Shown here: positions 43,571 to 51,729 of the stretch, one piece after another
How positions within the stretch are numbered: the stretch's first letter is position 1
How the letters are laid out: every line of letters starts with the position of its first letter
DNA from: Balneicella halophila
GTDB lineage: Bacteria > Bacteroidota > Bacteroidia > Bacteroidales > Balneicellaceae
Reading direction: 5' to 3'
Assembly (NCBI RefSeq): GCF_003096835.1
Contig: NZ_QENZ01000003.1
Coordinates: 496,001 to 560,000 of the forward strand
Length of the DNA: 64,000 bases
Notes under the pieces: model-generated
The model's input: only the letters and a program-made list of their open reading frames with translations
What the model was told of the DNA's origin: nothing
The model's database searches: none
Made by a program: the position numbers and the translations under genes

Positions 43571-46500
43571 TCATTTCGTTGAGTTCTCAATAATTTCTAT
43601 TTCTTGGGGAGTTAAATCATAAAGCTCATACACCATTTGGTCTATTTCTTTGTCTGTTTTATCAATTTCTGCTTTTAATTTGGCTGCTTTTGTTTTTTCT
43701 GCAAGGAAATAATCTTCCCACTCAGTTTCTTCTGAAAGGCTTAGTTTTACTTTTTTCCTACTCAACTCTTTTGTGAATTCCTTGTAAGATAAAGAATGCC
43801 ACTCTTCTAACTTCTTGCTGAGTTTCTCTATTTCAAACTTCCTGTGAAGTGTACGTAGAAATTTATCAGTAATTTGTTGCAAGTATTTGTTCAACGATAA
43901 CATTTGGTTTACATTATCTATTATCGCATTAGGATTGTCAGGTATTTCAGGTAGAGGAAATGGTTTTAAATAATTGGTTTTGAATCTAAAATAACCACCT
44001 CTTAACTCTGTGCCTGTATTTTTTAAGAAAAACCACAGAACTTTAGAGTTCATAATACCTAAATAAAACTTTTCATCTACATCAAAGCTATCATTTTTTA
44101 CAAATGAATAAATTGTTGTAGGATGATAAAATTCTCCATTTTCATCATAAGTCATATTACAACCAGAGGATATTTCTTGTGTCATTATTTTAGGATGATG
44201 AAATTTATTTAAATTCTTGGGGTATATGTATAAATACCAGTCTTCCTCAATATCCATTTTCCCACGTTCCCTACCTCTAATTTCTGATTCGAAGTGTTTT
44301 AAATATTCATATGTCTTAGGAAGATTATTTAGAATATAATCCTCTTTCACTGAAATACCTTCTTCTGTATAAGGGAAAAAAACATAGTGAGTATTATTTA
44401 AATCTCGAAACTTTGAAATTTCATTGCCCTTTATAAAAGGCTTAACAATTTCCTTTTCAATTTCAAAATGATAATTATATTTACTGTTATATCCTTTAAT
44501 AATATTACCTTCTTCTACACCTTCAAATACATATATAGCATCCAAACTAGTTTGTAGTCCTACAAATATTTTATCAAATACTGTTTCTATTTTATATGGT
44601 TGTGTATTCAATTTTTCAATTAATTCAAAAACCTTTTGACTTTGTAAGTTCCAATTAGTTTCATCTAAATTTTCATATAATATATAATCCCATTTAAAAG
44701 GATTATTAATTTCCATAGGTTCTAGTTTTTTAAAAAGAAGCCTTTCCTTAGAATGCTTATTTAGGTTAATTATACATGTATAAGTTGAAGCATCTGCAAA
44801 AACCATATGAGAACCAAAATGGATAAGCTCACTTACTGCGTTACGTTCTTTAAAAAATGCTCTGATACCTTCTCCAAAATCAGCAACCAAGAACTTATGG
44901 GGCAAAATAAATGATACAATACCATGATTTTTAATCAATCCAAAACTTCTTTCCATAAATAAAGCATAGATATCATAATTACCAGTAGCGGATTGAAATC
45001 TATCCTCGTAGAAAATAGTTAATTCAGGATAATTTTCCATTAATCCTTGTTTTCGGATATAAGGCGGATTCCCTATCACCACATCAAAGCCCCCTTTGGC
45101 AAAAATATGGGGAAATTCCTCTTGCCAGTTGAAAGCTTTATCTCCGGCTACCTCTGGTTCATCTATTAACGAATTACCACATTTTATGTTATTGCTCAAT
45201 GTATTTAGCTTCCTGCCTTTTTGGGCAGTTTTCAACCAAAGGGAGAGTTTGGCAATCTCTACAGATTCCTCATTAAGGTCAACACCATAGATATTTTTCT
45301 CCAAAATGTCATTTGTAATATCAGCGAAAACCAAACCACCACCAAAGAGCTGTGCCCTAAGTTGATCTATTTTTTTATGCTCTTGTATCAAAAAGTCCAA
45401 AGCTTGGTTGAGAAAAGCTCCTGAGCCACAAGCAGGGTCAAGGATAGTAAGTGTAAGTAGCCAATCTCTATAATCTGTAAGCTTTTGGTCAAGCGTTTTT
45501 ATAGTATCTTTCTTTCTGTTTTTACGTCCTTTGCCATATTCTTCATCTACAATATCAAACTCTTTACGTTTTTCTTCACAGAGCTTGCCTACCGTATTTT
45601 CAACAATGTATTTAGTAATGTACTTTGGCGTATAGAAAATGCCATCTTTCTTACGCTTGGTCTTTTGAGTATCTACTTGCTCACCTTTTATCTCAGCCTG
45701 TACATTTTCAATCTCACCCAAAGAGTGTTCAAAGATATGTCCTAAGATATTTACATCTACATCTGTTTCAAAGTCATATTGGCTCAACTTTAAGGTATGG
45801 GTGTATAGTAATTCATCATCAATAGTAATAGCATCAAGCACCTCATCAGGTGCAAACAGTCCACCATTATAGGCATAAATGTCATAATTCTTACCTTTAT
45901 AGCCGGTATTCATATATCCAAAATATTTTTTGAACCTGTTATATAAAGGTACATAGGCATCTAATTCTTCTTTGAGAGTCTTCCACTTTTTAATAATATC
46001 TCCAATAGAATTTGGAGGAAGCAGGAGTCTGTCCTCAGCAAAAAATATAAAAAGAAAACGGTCTAATAATTTTTGTGTTTTCTTAAAAAGTAACAGTTTA
46101 TCAGTATTAGGATTATTCTTTACAAGGTTACTGTAAATCTCTGTACGGAACTTGGAATAATCAGCATAAAGTTCTTTAGTGATATTCTCTTCTTGTATTA
46201 ATGATGATTCCTTTATTTTTAAAGGAATATCCCTCAATAAATTTTCCTTTGCCAAGCACAACCAAAGGAGTGCAAATTGCTCTTTAGTTAAGTTAAAGAG
46301 GTCAAATTCCAAATATTCAATAGCATTGTGTATATAAAAGCGAAGCTTCTCAAAGTTAGAGGTAATAACATACACACATTTAGGATGATGATTTTTATAG
46401 CCAAATGCTTGAGCTTCTACCTTATCTAAGTCCGGTGTATTAGTTCCTTTTAGTTCAATGACAGCTACTGCATTATCATCTTTTATAATTGCACCATCAG

Positions 46501-46759
46501 CTTTCTTACTGTTGGCTATATTCTTGAGTTCTGTAGTAAGATTAAAATCAGGCTGAGGGTTAGGGGTGTATCCTAAAATATTCACAAACAACTCCCTTAA
46601 AAATCCTTCTTGAAATTGTTCCTCTTTGGCATTTCTGATGTTTTCCTGAATTTCAGGATTTCCAAAATACATTTGGAAGATGCTATATTTTTCTTGGACT
46701 AACTCAGCATCTAATTGACTTAGGTATTTTTTCTCTACTGACTTTTGAAATAAACTCAT
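43571..46759 (-). CDS. Type IIG (Eco57I-like) restriction-modification enzyme
   Basis: A 1062-residue fused nuclease-methyltransferase. The N-terminal PD-(D/E)xK nuclease core is Asp88 in KKADGAI and Glu102-Lys104 in AVIELKG. The adenine methyltransferase has SAM motif I DPACGSGAFL (441-450) and catalytic motif IV NPPY (564-567). The region from about 700 to 1000 fits a TaqI-like target-recognition domain (LRGGYFRFKTNYLKPFPLPEIP). All core motifs are present and the frame is intact, so it is probably active; the recognition sequence cannot be read. It is the only complete restriction gene in a decayed defence cluster. Confidence 0.92.
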   Translation of the reverse strand: MSLFQKSVEKKYLSQLDAELVQEKYSIFQMYFGNPEIQENIRNAKEEQFQEGFLRELFVNILGYTPNPQPDFNLTTELKNIANSKKADGAIIKDDNAVAVIELKGTNTPDLDKVEAQAFGYKNHHPKCVYVITSNFEKLRFYIHNAIEYLEFDLFNLTKEQFALLWLCLAKENLLRDIPLKIKESSLIQEENITKELYADYSKFRTEIYSNLVKNNPNTDKLLLFKKTQKLLDRFLFIFFAEDRLLLPPNSIGDIIKKWKTLKEELDAYVPLYNRFKKYFGYMNTGYKGKNYDIYAYNGGLFAPDEVLDAITIDDELLYTHTLKLSQYDFETDVDVNILGHIFEHSLGEIENVQAEIKGEQVDTQKTKRKKDGIFYTPKYITKYIVENTVGKLCEEKRKEFDIVDEEYGKGRKNRKKDTIKTLDQKLTDYRDWLLTLTILDPACGSGAFLNQALDFLIQEHKKIDQLRAQLFGGGLVFADITNDILEKNIYGVDLNEESVEIAKLSLWLKTAQKGRKLNTLSNNIKCGNSLIDEPEVAGDKAFNWQEEFPHIFAKGGFDVVIGNPPYIRKQGLMENYPELTIFYEDRFQSATGNYDIYALFMERSFGLIKNHGIVSFILPHKFLVADFGEGIRAFFKERNAVSELIHFGSHMVFADASTYTCIINLNKHSKERLLFKKLEPMEINNPFKWDYILYENLDETNWNLQSQKVFELIEKLNTQPYKIETVFDKIFVGLQTSLDAIYVFEGVEEGNIIKGYNSKYNYHFEIEKEIVKPFIKGNEISKFRDLNNTHYVFFPYTEEGISVKEDYILNNLPKTYEYLKHFESEIRGRERGKMDIEEDWYLYIYPKNLNKFHHPKIMTQEISSGCNMTYDENGEFYHPTTIYSFVKNDSFDVDEKFYLGIMNSKVLWFFLKNTGTELRGGYFRFKTNYLKPFPLPEIPDNPNAIIDNVNQMLSLNKYLQQITDKFLRTLHRKFEIEKLSKKLEEWHSLSYKEFTKELSRKKVKLSLSEETEWEDYFLAEKTKAAKLKAEIDKTDKEIDQMVYELYDLTPQEIEIIENSTK

Positions 46760-46824
46760 ACTTAAATTCTAAAAAACCAAAACCTGCAAGATTCAAAGAT
46801 AATGAAAATAGGTTTAAACAAACT

Positions 46825-47359
46825 TTACTCTTCATGATAAAAAACTTGATTATCAACAATTCTCGCTGGGGAGGTGTAAGGATGTTCTTTTGGTTCGTTT
46901 TGATTGATAATATGTAAAACTTCCCAACCTCTGACTTTTAAGCTATCGGAAATCATTGAGCGATGGCATCGCCACCAGACGGCTTCCGCACACATTATTG
47001 TAGTTCTTTTTTTTTGAGGCAATTGACATTAATCTTTCTAAGACTTCTCGGTATTCTTCTGTGCCCATATAGTCAGCATAGCCCTGAAAAGATTTATTCC
47101 TCCAACTTGTATTTATCGAGTTCTTCAATACTTGTCGTCGACCTCCTAATTCTTTCATATATATGTACTCAATATCCTCATTCTTTAGCGTTTCTGAGAG
47201 TACCTCTTGGTTGTACTGAGGAAATTTATTAGAGCCGGGTAAACTTCTTACATCTACCAAAGTTTTCATCTTATTTGTATGCAACAAGTCTATGAATTCC
47301 TCAATGGGACGAGTGGAATGACCTATAGTATAAATCGTCTGCTTTTTTACATTCTTCAT
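46825..47359 (-). pseudogene. DUF488 family protein, frameshifted in a poly-A tract
   Basis: From ATG 47357-47359 the frame reads QTIYTIGHSTRPIEEFIDLL, with LVDVRSLPGSNKFPQYN and YMKELGGRR, all DUF488 motifs, then runs out of frame after RLMSIASKKK. The second frame picks up KKRTTIMCAEAVWWRCHRSM, then ISDSLKVRGWEVLHI, to 46825. The junction is an A9 run (47007-47015 as T on the plus strand); eight A's would restore one protein of about 178 residues. It could be a true mutation, a sequencing error or a phase-variable tract. DUF488 function is not established. Confidence 0.85.
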
Positions 47360-47371
47360 AAACTTGCCTTT

Positions 47372-48004
47372 TTAGATCTCACTTGTTAGAGCATTTACGT
47401 ATTTGTCAATATAAAGTTCTCGCTCTTTGTATTTATATTGTTGGATATAGCGAGGATGCTCTAAGACTACCATTTTGTTGAATAAATTGGCTTCATCATT
47501 TAGTTTTTGAATGAATTTCGCATTTTTCACTCCCAAGATATACACTTCAGAGGTGTACACTCCCATTTCAATATGTTTTCTCAAACTATCAATCATATAC
47601 TCTTTTGTAGAATCAAAGAGAGCTTTGCTATCATAGTAATTCGCGTTTAACCAATTACCACTTTTCGCTAACATTGTAATAGCAAGAGTGAATGGGGAGT
47701 TTACATAGAAGTCAGAATAAAAACGTTGCGGACCGCCATAGGCTTTTACCACATCATAAAAGAATACCGATGATACTTCATGGGTACGTATGCTTTTCAT
47801 CTTAATGCCACAAACGCTCTCTAAACGTTTCGTGTCCGTGAAAGGAATGCCTGTAACACCTGCACCATGACGACTCGGATTGATACCGATGATGAATTTT
47901 CTTTTTTTGGTGTCGTTGTAGTATTTAGTATAAAACCTATCCATGACTACTTGAGTTTCTGGAAGTTCCATAAACGGATTAATTACCTTAAAATTCTCAG
48001 GCAT
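47372..48004 (-). CDS. SMUG2-like uracil-DNA glycosylase family protein, 5' end lost
   Basis: A 210-residue protein of the SMUG2/DUF4918 uracil-DNA glycosylase superfamily. Motif 1 is [18 protein letters not shown], then [11 protein letters not shown], and motif 2 is [12 protein letters not shown]. Such enzymes excise damaged bases in repair. The frame stays open upstream of ATG 48002-48004 for 16 more codons ([16 protein letters not shown]), which look like the family's natural N-terminus, but no start codon lies there and a TAA blocks at 48053-48055. The original start therefore seems to have been deleted at the HsdR junction, leaving [11 protein letters not shown] as a substitute start. 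Activity is uncertain. Confidence 0.82.
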   Translation of the reverse strand: MPENFKVINPFMELPETQVVMDRFYTKYYNDTKKRKFIIGINPSRHGAGVTGIPFTDTKRLESVCGIKMKSIRTHEVSSVFFYDVVKAYGGPQRFYSDFYVNSPFTLAITMLAKSGNWLNANYYDSKALFDSTKEYMIDSLRKHIEMGVYTSEVYILGVKNAKFIQKLNDEANLFNKMVVLEHPRYIQQYKYKERELYIDKYVNALTSEI

Positions 48005-48045
48005 AGCACCGTTGTATTCAAGGTTTTTATTGAATTCAAAGAAAC

Positions 48046-48700
48046 CTACTTTTTATCAGATGATGATATAGGTAAGATGAAAGCCATTGATGTGCCAGCA
48101 GAGAGAACAATTCAAGATTATCGTTCTACCTATAATGACATACGCGATTGGTTGCGAAGACAAAAAGAAGGTAACCAGCCAGAGGAATCCAATATTGATT
48201 GGGATGATGTGGTTTTTGAAATCGATTTATTAAAATCTCAGGAGATTAATTTAGATTATATTCTCGAATTGCTTTTTGAACACAATAAAAAGACACGCAA
48301 TAAATCGGATTTGGTAGAAGAAATTCGCCGTGTAATACGTTCCAGCGTTGGCAATAGAGCCAAAGAAAGTTTGGTGGTAGATTTTATTAACGAAACAGAT
48401 TTAGACAAGATTAAAGATAAAACCAGCATTATAGAATCTTTCTTTTCATTTGCGCAAGAAAAACTAAAAGAAGAAGCGACTGAACTTATTGAGGAAGAAG
48501 AATTAAACGAAGAAGCCGCCAAGAGATATATTTTATCCTCCTTAAAGCGAGAATATGCCAGTGAAAACGGCACAGAACTTAATGCTGTATTACCTAAAAT
48601 GAGCCCACTCAACCCAAAATATCTAACTTTAAAACAACAGGTTTTTGAAAGGATATCTTCTTTTGTAGAGAAATTTAAAGGTGTTGGTGGTAATGTATAG
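48046..48700 (+). pseudogene. C-terminal remnant of type I restriction enzyme subunit HsdR
   Basis: In frame with the stop at 48698-48700 the sequence reads [77 protein letters not shown] and [18 protein letters not shown], ending KGVGGNV. This is the C-terminal helical domain of HsdR, which docks on the HsdM/HsdS methylase. About 215 of roughly 1000 residues remain; the nuclease and helicase parts are gone. ATG 48077 could start a 207-residue product. The longer open frame back to 47867 is only the antisense shadow of the SMUG2 gene. No hsdM or hsdS is nearby. Confidence 0.87.
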
Positions 48701-48833
48701 TATATTGACTATATTTATGCTATTAATTACATCATTTTGGAAAGATTATTGTGGCTTTTGGGAATGATTTTATTCTGATTTAAAGGATTTAATATTCATC
48801 TAAAAAAGAATAATCTCTTGGGGCTTTTGGCAA

Positions 48834-48986
48834 GTGCTTGTGGTTAATATATTTTTTGCTCTTTGTTTTTACTTTGTTGTTAAGCGTAAAACTACGGCAA
48901 AAGCAAAAATAGCAGAAACAGTATGGATAGTTTTAACAGGAATATTTGGACCTATAGCTGTTCTTGCTTTGGAGAAGAGAAAATAG
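48834..48986 (+). CDS. Possible small two-helix membrane protein
   Basis: From GTG 48834 a 50-residue frame reads VLVVNIFFALCFYFVVKRK, then AETVWIVLTGIFGPIAVL, with a basic end EKRK. Two hydrophobic helices are plain. The frame extends a few codons upstream without an ATG, so it may be a real gene with a GTG start or the tail of a deleted one. It lies 19 bp before a lipoprotein gene. Confidence 0.35.
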   Translation: MLVVNIFFALCFYFVVKRKTTAKAKIAETVWIVLTGIFGPIAVLALEKRK

Positions 48987-49005
48987 ATGTTTAATAGTAT
49001 AAAAA

Positions 49006-49548
49006 ATGAATAAAATGAAAAAAACAGTATTCTTATTAGGATTGGTGATGGTATTTTTTGCTTGCAATAGTAAGACAGATTCATCTAAAGAAAACGAGAA
49101 TGTAAATGAAGAATTGAAAGTTCAGACAATTGATGAAGTCGTTGCAAATACAGAACGAAATGTTGGTAATACCATATTCGTGAAAGGCTTAGTAACCCAT
49201 ACATGTGAGCATTCTGGGCGACGTTGCTTTATTGAAAATGACGATGAATCGTTATCACTACGAATCGATGCGGGGGGTGACATAAAAAGTTTTAGCAAGG
49301 AATTAGCAGGTTCAATCATAGCGGTTAAGGGTACATTGGAAGAGAATAGGTTAACTAATGAGTATATTGATGAATATGAGGCAAAAGTAAAAGCTAAAGA
49401 AAAGGAGGAAGATATCGAAGAAGGAGGAGAACACTGTAGTGCTGAAATAAGCAATATTATAAAGATGCGTAAGTGGATGAAGGACAATAATAAAGATTAT
49501 TATCCCGTTTATTATATAACTGGAGAATCATATGAAGTGGTGGAGTAA
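49006..49548 (+). CDS. Lipoprotein with OB-like domain and CxHxGxxC motif
   Basis: A 180-residue exported lipoprotein (signal LLGLVMVFFAC|NSKTD). The middle (about 38-115) looks like a small OB-fold: VGNTIFVKGLVTHTCEHSG, then RRCFIENDDESLSLRID and LAGSIIAVKGTLEE. The two cysteines in HTCEHSGRRC could bind a metal or form a disulfide. A charged linker (EKEEDIEEGGEHC) and a short helical end follow. I recall similar lipoproteins near PepSY and TonB-receptor genes in Bacteroidota, but function is unknown. It overlaps the PepSY gene downstream by 17 bp. Confidence 0.7.
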   Translation: MNKMKKTVFLLGLVMVFFACNSKTDSSKENENVNEELKVQTIDEVVANTERNVGNTIFVKGLVTHTCEHSGRRCFIENDDESLSLRIDAGGDIKSFSKELAGSIIAVKGTLEENRLTNEYIDEYEAKVKAKEKEEDIEEGGEHCSAEISNIIKMRKWMKDNNKDYYPVYYITGESYEVVE

Positions 49549-50086
49549 AAAAAGTCTGAATAAGCTAAATAGAACATTACATCGTGACTTGGGCTATTTG
49601 TTTATTGGATTGACTGTTATTTATGCTTTTTCTGGAATTGCGTTAGTATTAAAGCAATATAATATTGATATAGAATATAGCGAAGAAACAATAAAGAATG
49701 AGTTTTCGCCAAATCTATCTAAGGATGAGTTTAAACTTGACTGGAGTAAGCAGGATGAACTTCCTAGACTTACTCGAGTCAAAATAGATAATCATTCAAA
49801 TTATAGACTACTTGTAAAGGGCGGTGAGGGTGTTTATAATATAACTACAGGGGAAGTTAAACTCTCAATTTTTAAGACGAATAAGTTGATCAAATTTGCC
49901 AATGATATTCATTATAATATTGGTAAACGGTTTACTTGGCTAGCCATTTTATACTGCTGTATGTTGATTTTCTTTGCTATATCCGGAGCTATTATAGTAA
50001 AAGGTAAAAAAGGATTTAAAAGACGTGGAGTTTGGTTTGCCCTTATCGGAATTGGAATTCCAGTTATTTACTATTTTATAGTGTAA
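49532..50086 (+). CDS. PepSY domain membrane protein (short form)
   Basis: A 184-residue protein with N-terminal helix LHRDLGYLFIGLTVIYAFSG, a PepSY-like soluble segment (about 45-125, including YRLLVKGGEGVYNITTGEV) and two C-terminal helices (TWLAILYCCMLIFFAISGAI and WFALIGIGIPVIYYFIV). Membrane histidines HRD and HYN may hold haem. Its start overlaps the OB-like lipoprotein gene by 17 bp, so the two are translationally coupled and probably work together at the membrane. Confidence 0.78.
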   Translation: MKWWSKKSLNKLNRTLHRDLGYLFIGLTVIYAFSGIALVLKQYNIDIEYSEETIKNEFSPNLSKDEFKLDWSKQDELPRLTRVKIDNHSNYRLLVKGGEGVYNITTGEVKLSIFKTNKLIKFANDIHYNIGKRFTWLAILYCCMLIFFAISGAIIVKGKKGFKRRGVWFALIGIGIPVIYYFIV

Positions 50087-50203
50087 TGTTTTTTGTAAAA
50101 GATGAATTTGGTCTAGTTATTTAAAAATCATTTTATTTAGAATGAATAAATCTCCTATGTTGGATATTGAGGAAAAACTGTAAAGAATAAGCTCTGTTCT
50201 TGT

Positions 50204-50238
50204 AAACAAAAAAGCCACCTACATTTTCGTAAGTGGCT
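50204..50238 (-). terminator. Terminator downstream of the CAT tRNA
   Basis: On the minus strand AGCCACTTAC, loop GAAAAT, GTAGGTGGCT, followed by TTTTTTGTTT. It lies 12 bp past the tRNA 3' end. Confidence 0.82.
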
Positions 50239-50249
50239 GATATCTAGTG

Positions 50250-50323
50250 TGGTCCCACTTGGGCTTGAACCAAGGACTCCCTGATTATGAGTCAGGTGCT
50301 CTAACCAACTGAGCTATAGGACC
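50250..50323 (-). tRNA. tRNA with CAT anticodon, probably tRNA-Ile2 (lysidine-modified)
   Basis: The 74-base cloverleaf begins GGTCCTATAGCTCAGTTGG, with anticodon loop CTCATAA on a CCTGA/TCAGG stem and T-arm CTTGG-TTCAAGC-CCAAG. The acceptor stem pairs fully and includes C4-G69 and C5-G68, the pairs known to guide TilS on tRNA-Ile2; the other CAT tRNA at 17792 lacks them. A name of tRNA-Met from anticodon alone would therefore probably be wrong. Confidence 0.88.
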
Positions 50324-50348
50324 CGAAAAATCAAAAGAAAAGTTTTAC

Positions 50349-50356
50349 TATCTTTG
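50349..50356 (+). promoter_or_regulatory. Possible -7 box for the HAD-comF-rsgA genes
   Basis: TATCTTTG matches TAnnTTTG, 56 bp before the HAD gene start. No good -33 TTTG is visible. Confidence 0.3.
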
Positions 50357-50412
50357 ATTTGGTTTGCAAAGCTACATTATTCTTAGCAATTTTCAAATAA
50401 AATGCCGTAAAA

Positions 50413-51024
50413 ATGTCGAAATATGATGAATATGAAGTGTTAATTTTTGATTTAGGTAATACCATTTTGCCTATTGCTCCGGAATTAACCATTCAATCTT
50501 TCCAATCATTAGGATTTGAAGGAGATATTCTGAAACCTCATGTGAAACTAAAGAGGTTGCTCTCGAATTATCAAAAAGGAGAAGTTTCTACGACATATTT
50601 TCTTTCCTTTTTGCAAAATGAGCTTTCAAAGGAAGTCGCTGAATATGAAGTAGTTGAAGCATGGAACGCTATGTTGCTTGATTTCCCTAAAGAACATATT
50701 GCCTTAATTAAGCAACTGAAAGAAACGCATCAGTTGATATTATTGAGCAATACAAATGAGTTGCATACGCAGTGTTTTCAAGCAAAAGCAGCATCCTTGT
50801 ATTTTCGTCTCAGTGATTATTTTCATAAAGTATATTATTCTCAGGAATTAGGGATGAGTAAGCCTGATAAGGAAATCTTTGATTTTGTGCATAAGGAGAA
50901 TCTACTAGATGGGAAGAAAGTGTTATTTTTAGATGATTTGGAAGAGAATTTAGTATATCCTCAAGAAATAGGTTGGAACGTAGGGCAAGTATCAACAACG
51001 AAAACAATATTAGAGTGGGTATGA
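50413..51024 (+). CDS. HAD-superfamily hydrolase (YihX-like)
   Basis: A 203-residue HAD protein: motif I LIFDLGNTILP with the nucleophile Asp, motif II LILLSNTNELH, and the motif III/IV region LGMSKPDKEIFDFV then VLFLDDLEENL. Motif I reads DLGNT rather than DxDxT, as in YihX-type sugar phosphatases, which are active. Substrate unknown. Its last codon overlaps the comF start (ATGA), so both are cotranslated. Confidence 0.87.
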   Translation: MSKYDEYEVLIFDLGNTILPIAPELTIQSFQSLGFEGDILKPHVKLKRLLSNYQKGEVSTTYFLSFLQNELSKEVAEYEVVEAWNAMLLDFPKEHIALIKQLKETHQLILLSNTNELHTQCFQAKAASLYFRLSDYFHKVYYSQELGMSKPDKEIFDFVHKENLLDGKKVLFLDDLEENLVYPQEIGWNVGQVSTTKTILEWV

Positions 51025-51719
51025 GGCATATTCATAGATATATAGAGGGTTTCACTCACCTGTTTTTCCCAGATGTTTGTCTAACATGTTCACATCCGTT
51101 ACTGTATGGAGAACGTACGGTATGTTATCGGTGCATTTCAAGATTAGAACCAAGCAGATATAACGAGTATTTCGACAATGAAATCACTCACGTATTTGAT
51201 GGGCAAGTGCAAATTCAATATGCATTTGCCGGCTTCCATTATCATAAAGAAGGACTTTTACAGCGACTTATTTTTCAATTGAAATATCATCATCATAAAG
51301 AGATCGGAGTGATATTGGGCAGAGAAATAGGCTATCGCTTAAAAGACACAGTTTTTGAAAATGTAGATTATTTAATTCCTGTACCTTTGCACTTGAAGAA
51401 AAAACGTAAACGAGGCTATAATCAATCGGAGCATATCGCACGGGGGATAGGTGAAGGATTGGAGAAGGAAGTGCTTACAGATGTGTTGATAAGAAAAGTA
51501 CATGGTGTATCCCAAACTCGAAAGAGCAGAATGGAGCGCTTTGAAAATATGGAGAAAACATTTGCTGTAAAAGCTGGGGAGGTGCTTAGAGGGAAGCATG
51601 TTTTGCTTATAGATGATGTTGTAACCACCGGAAGTACATTAATAAATTGTGTGAGAACCTTGCAAGAAAGTAGCCAAGACCTCACAGTTAGCATCGCATG
51701 TTTGGCTAAAGCAGATTAA
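51021..51719 (+). CDS. ComF family protein / phosphoribosyltransferase-like
   Basis: A 232-residue protein. The N-terminus has a zinc-finger-like set Cys20, Cys23, Cys35, Cys38 and the C-terminus a type I PRTase fold, with YLIPVPLHLKKKRKRGYNQS and the PRPP loop VLLIDDVVTTGSTL. In naturally competent bacteria ComF is needed for single-strand DNA handling during uptake; the role here is not shown. The frame extends back to 50973 inside the HAD gene, but ATG 51021 with its ATGA overlap is the better start. Confidence 0.88.
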   Translation: MRHIHRYIEGFTHLFFPDVCLTCSHPLLYGERTVCYRCISRLEPSRYNEYFDNEITHVFDGQVQIQYAFAGFHYHKEGLLQRLIFQLKYHHHKEIGVILGREIGYRLKDTVFENVDYLIPVPLHLKKKRKRGYNQSEHIARGIGEGLEKEVLTDVLIRKVHGVSQTRKSRMERFENMEKTFAVKAGEVLRGKHVLLIDDVVTTGSTLINCVRTLQESSQDLTVSIACLAKAD

Positions 51720-51729
51720 ATATTCGACT

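Noticed and set aside
47867-48045. 5' part of the long plus-strand frame ending at 48700 as a coding region
   Set aside because: It is the antisense of the SMUG2 gene; HsdR similarity begins only near 48046.
43571-48700. Complete BREX, DISARM or other multi-gene defence system
   Set aside because: Only a single-chain type IIG enzyme is intact; no partner genes (PglZ, BrxC, DrmA or similar) are present.
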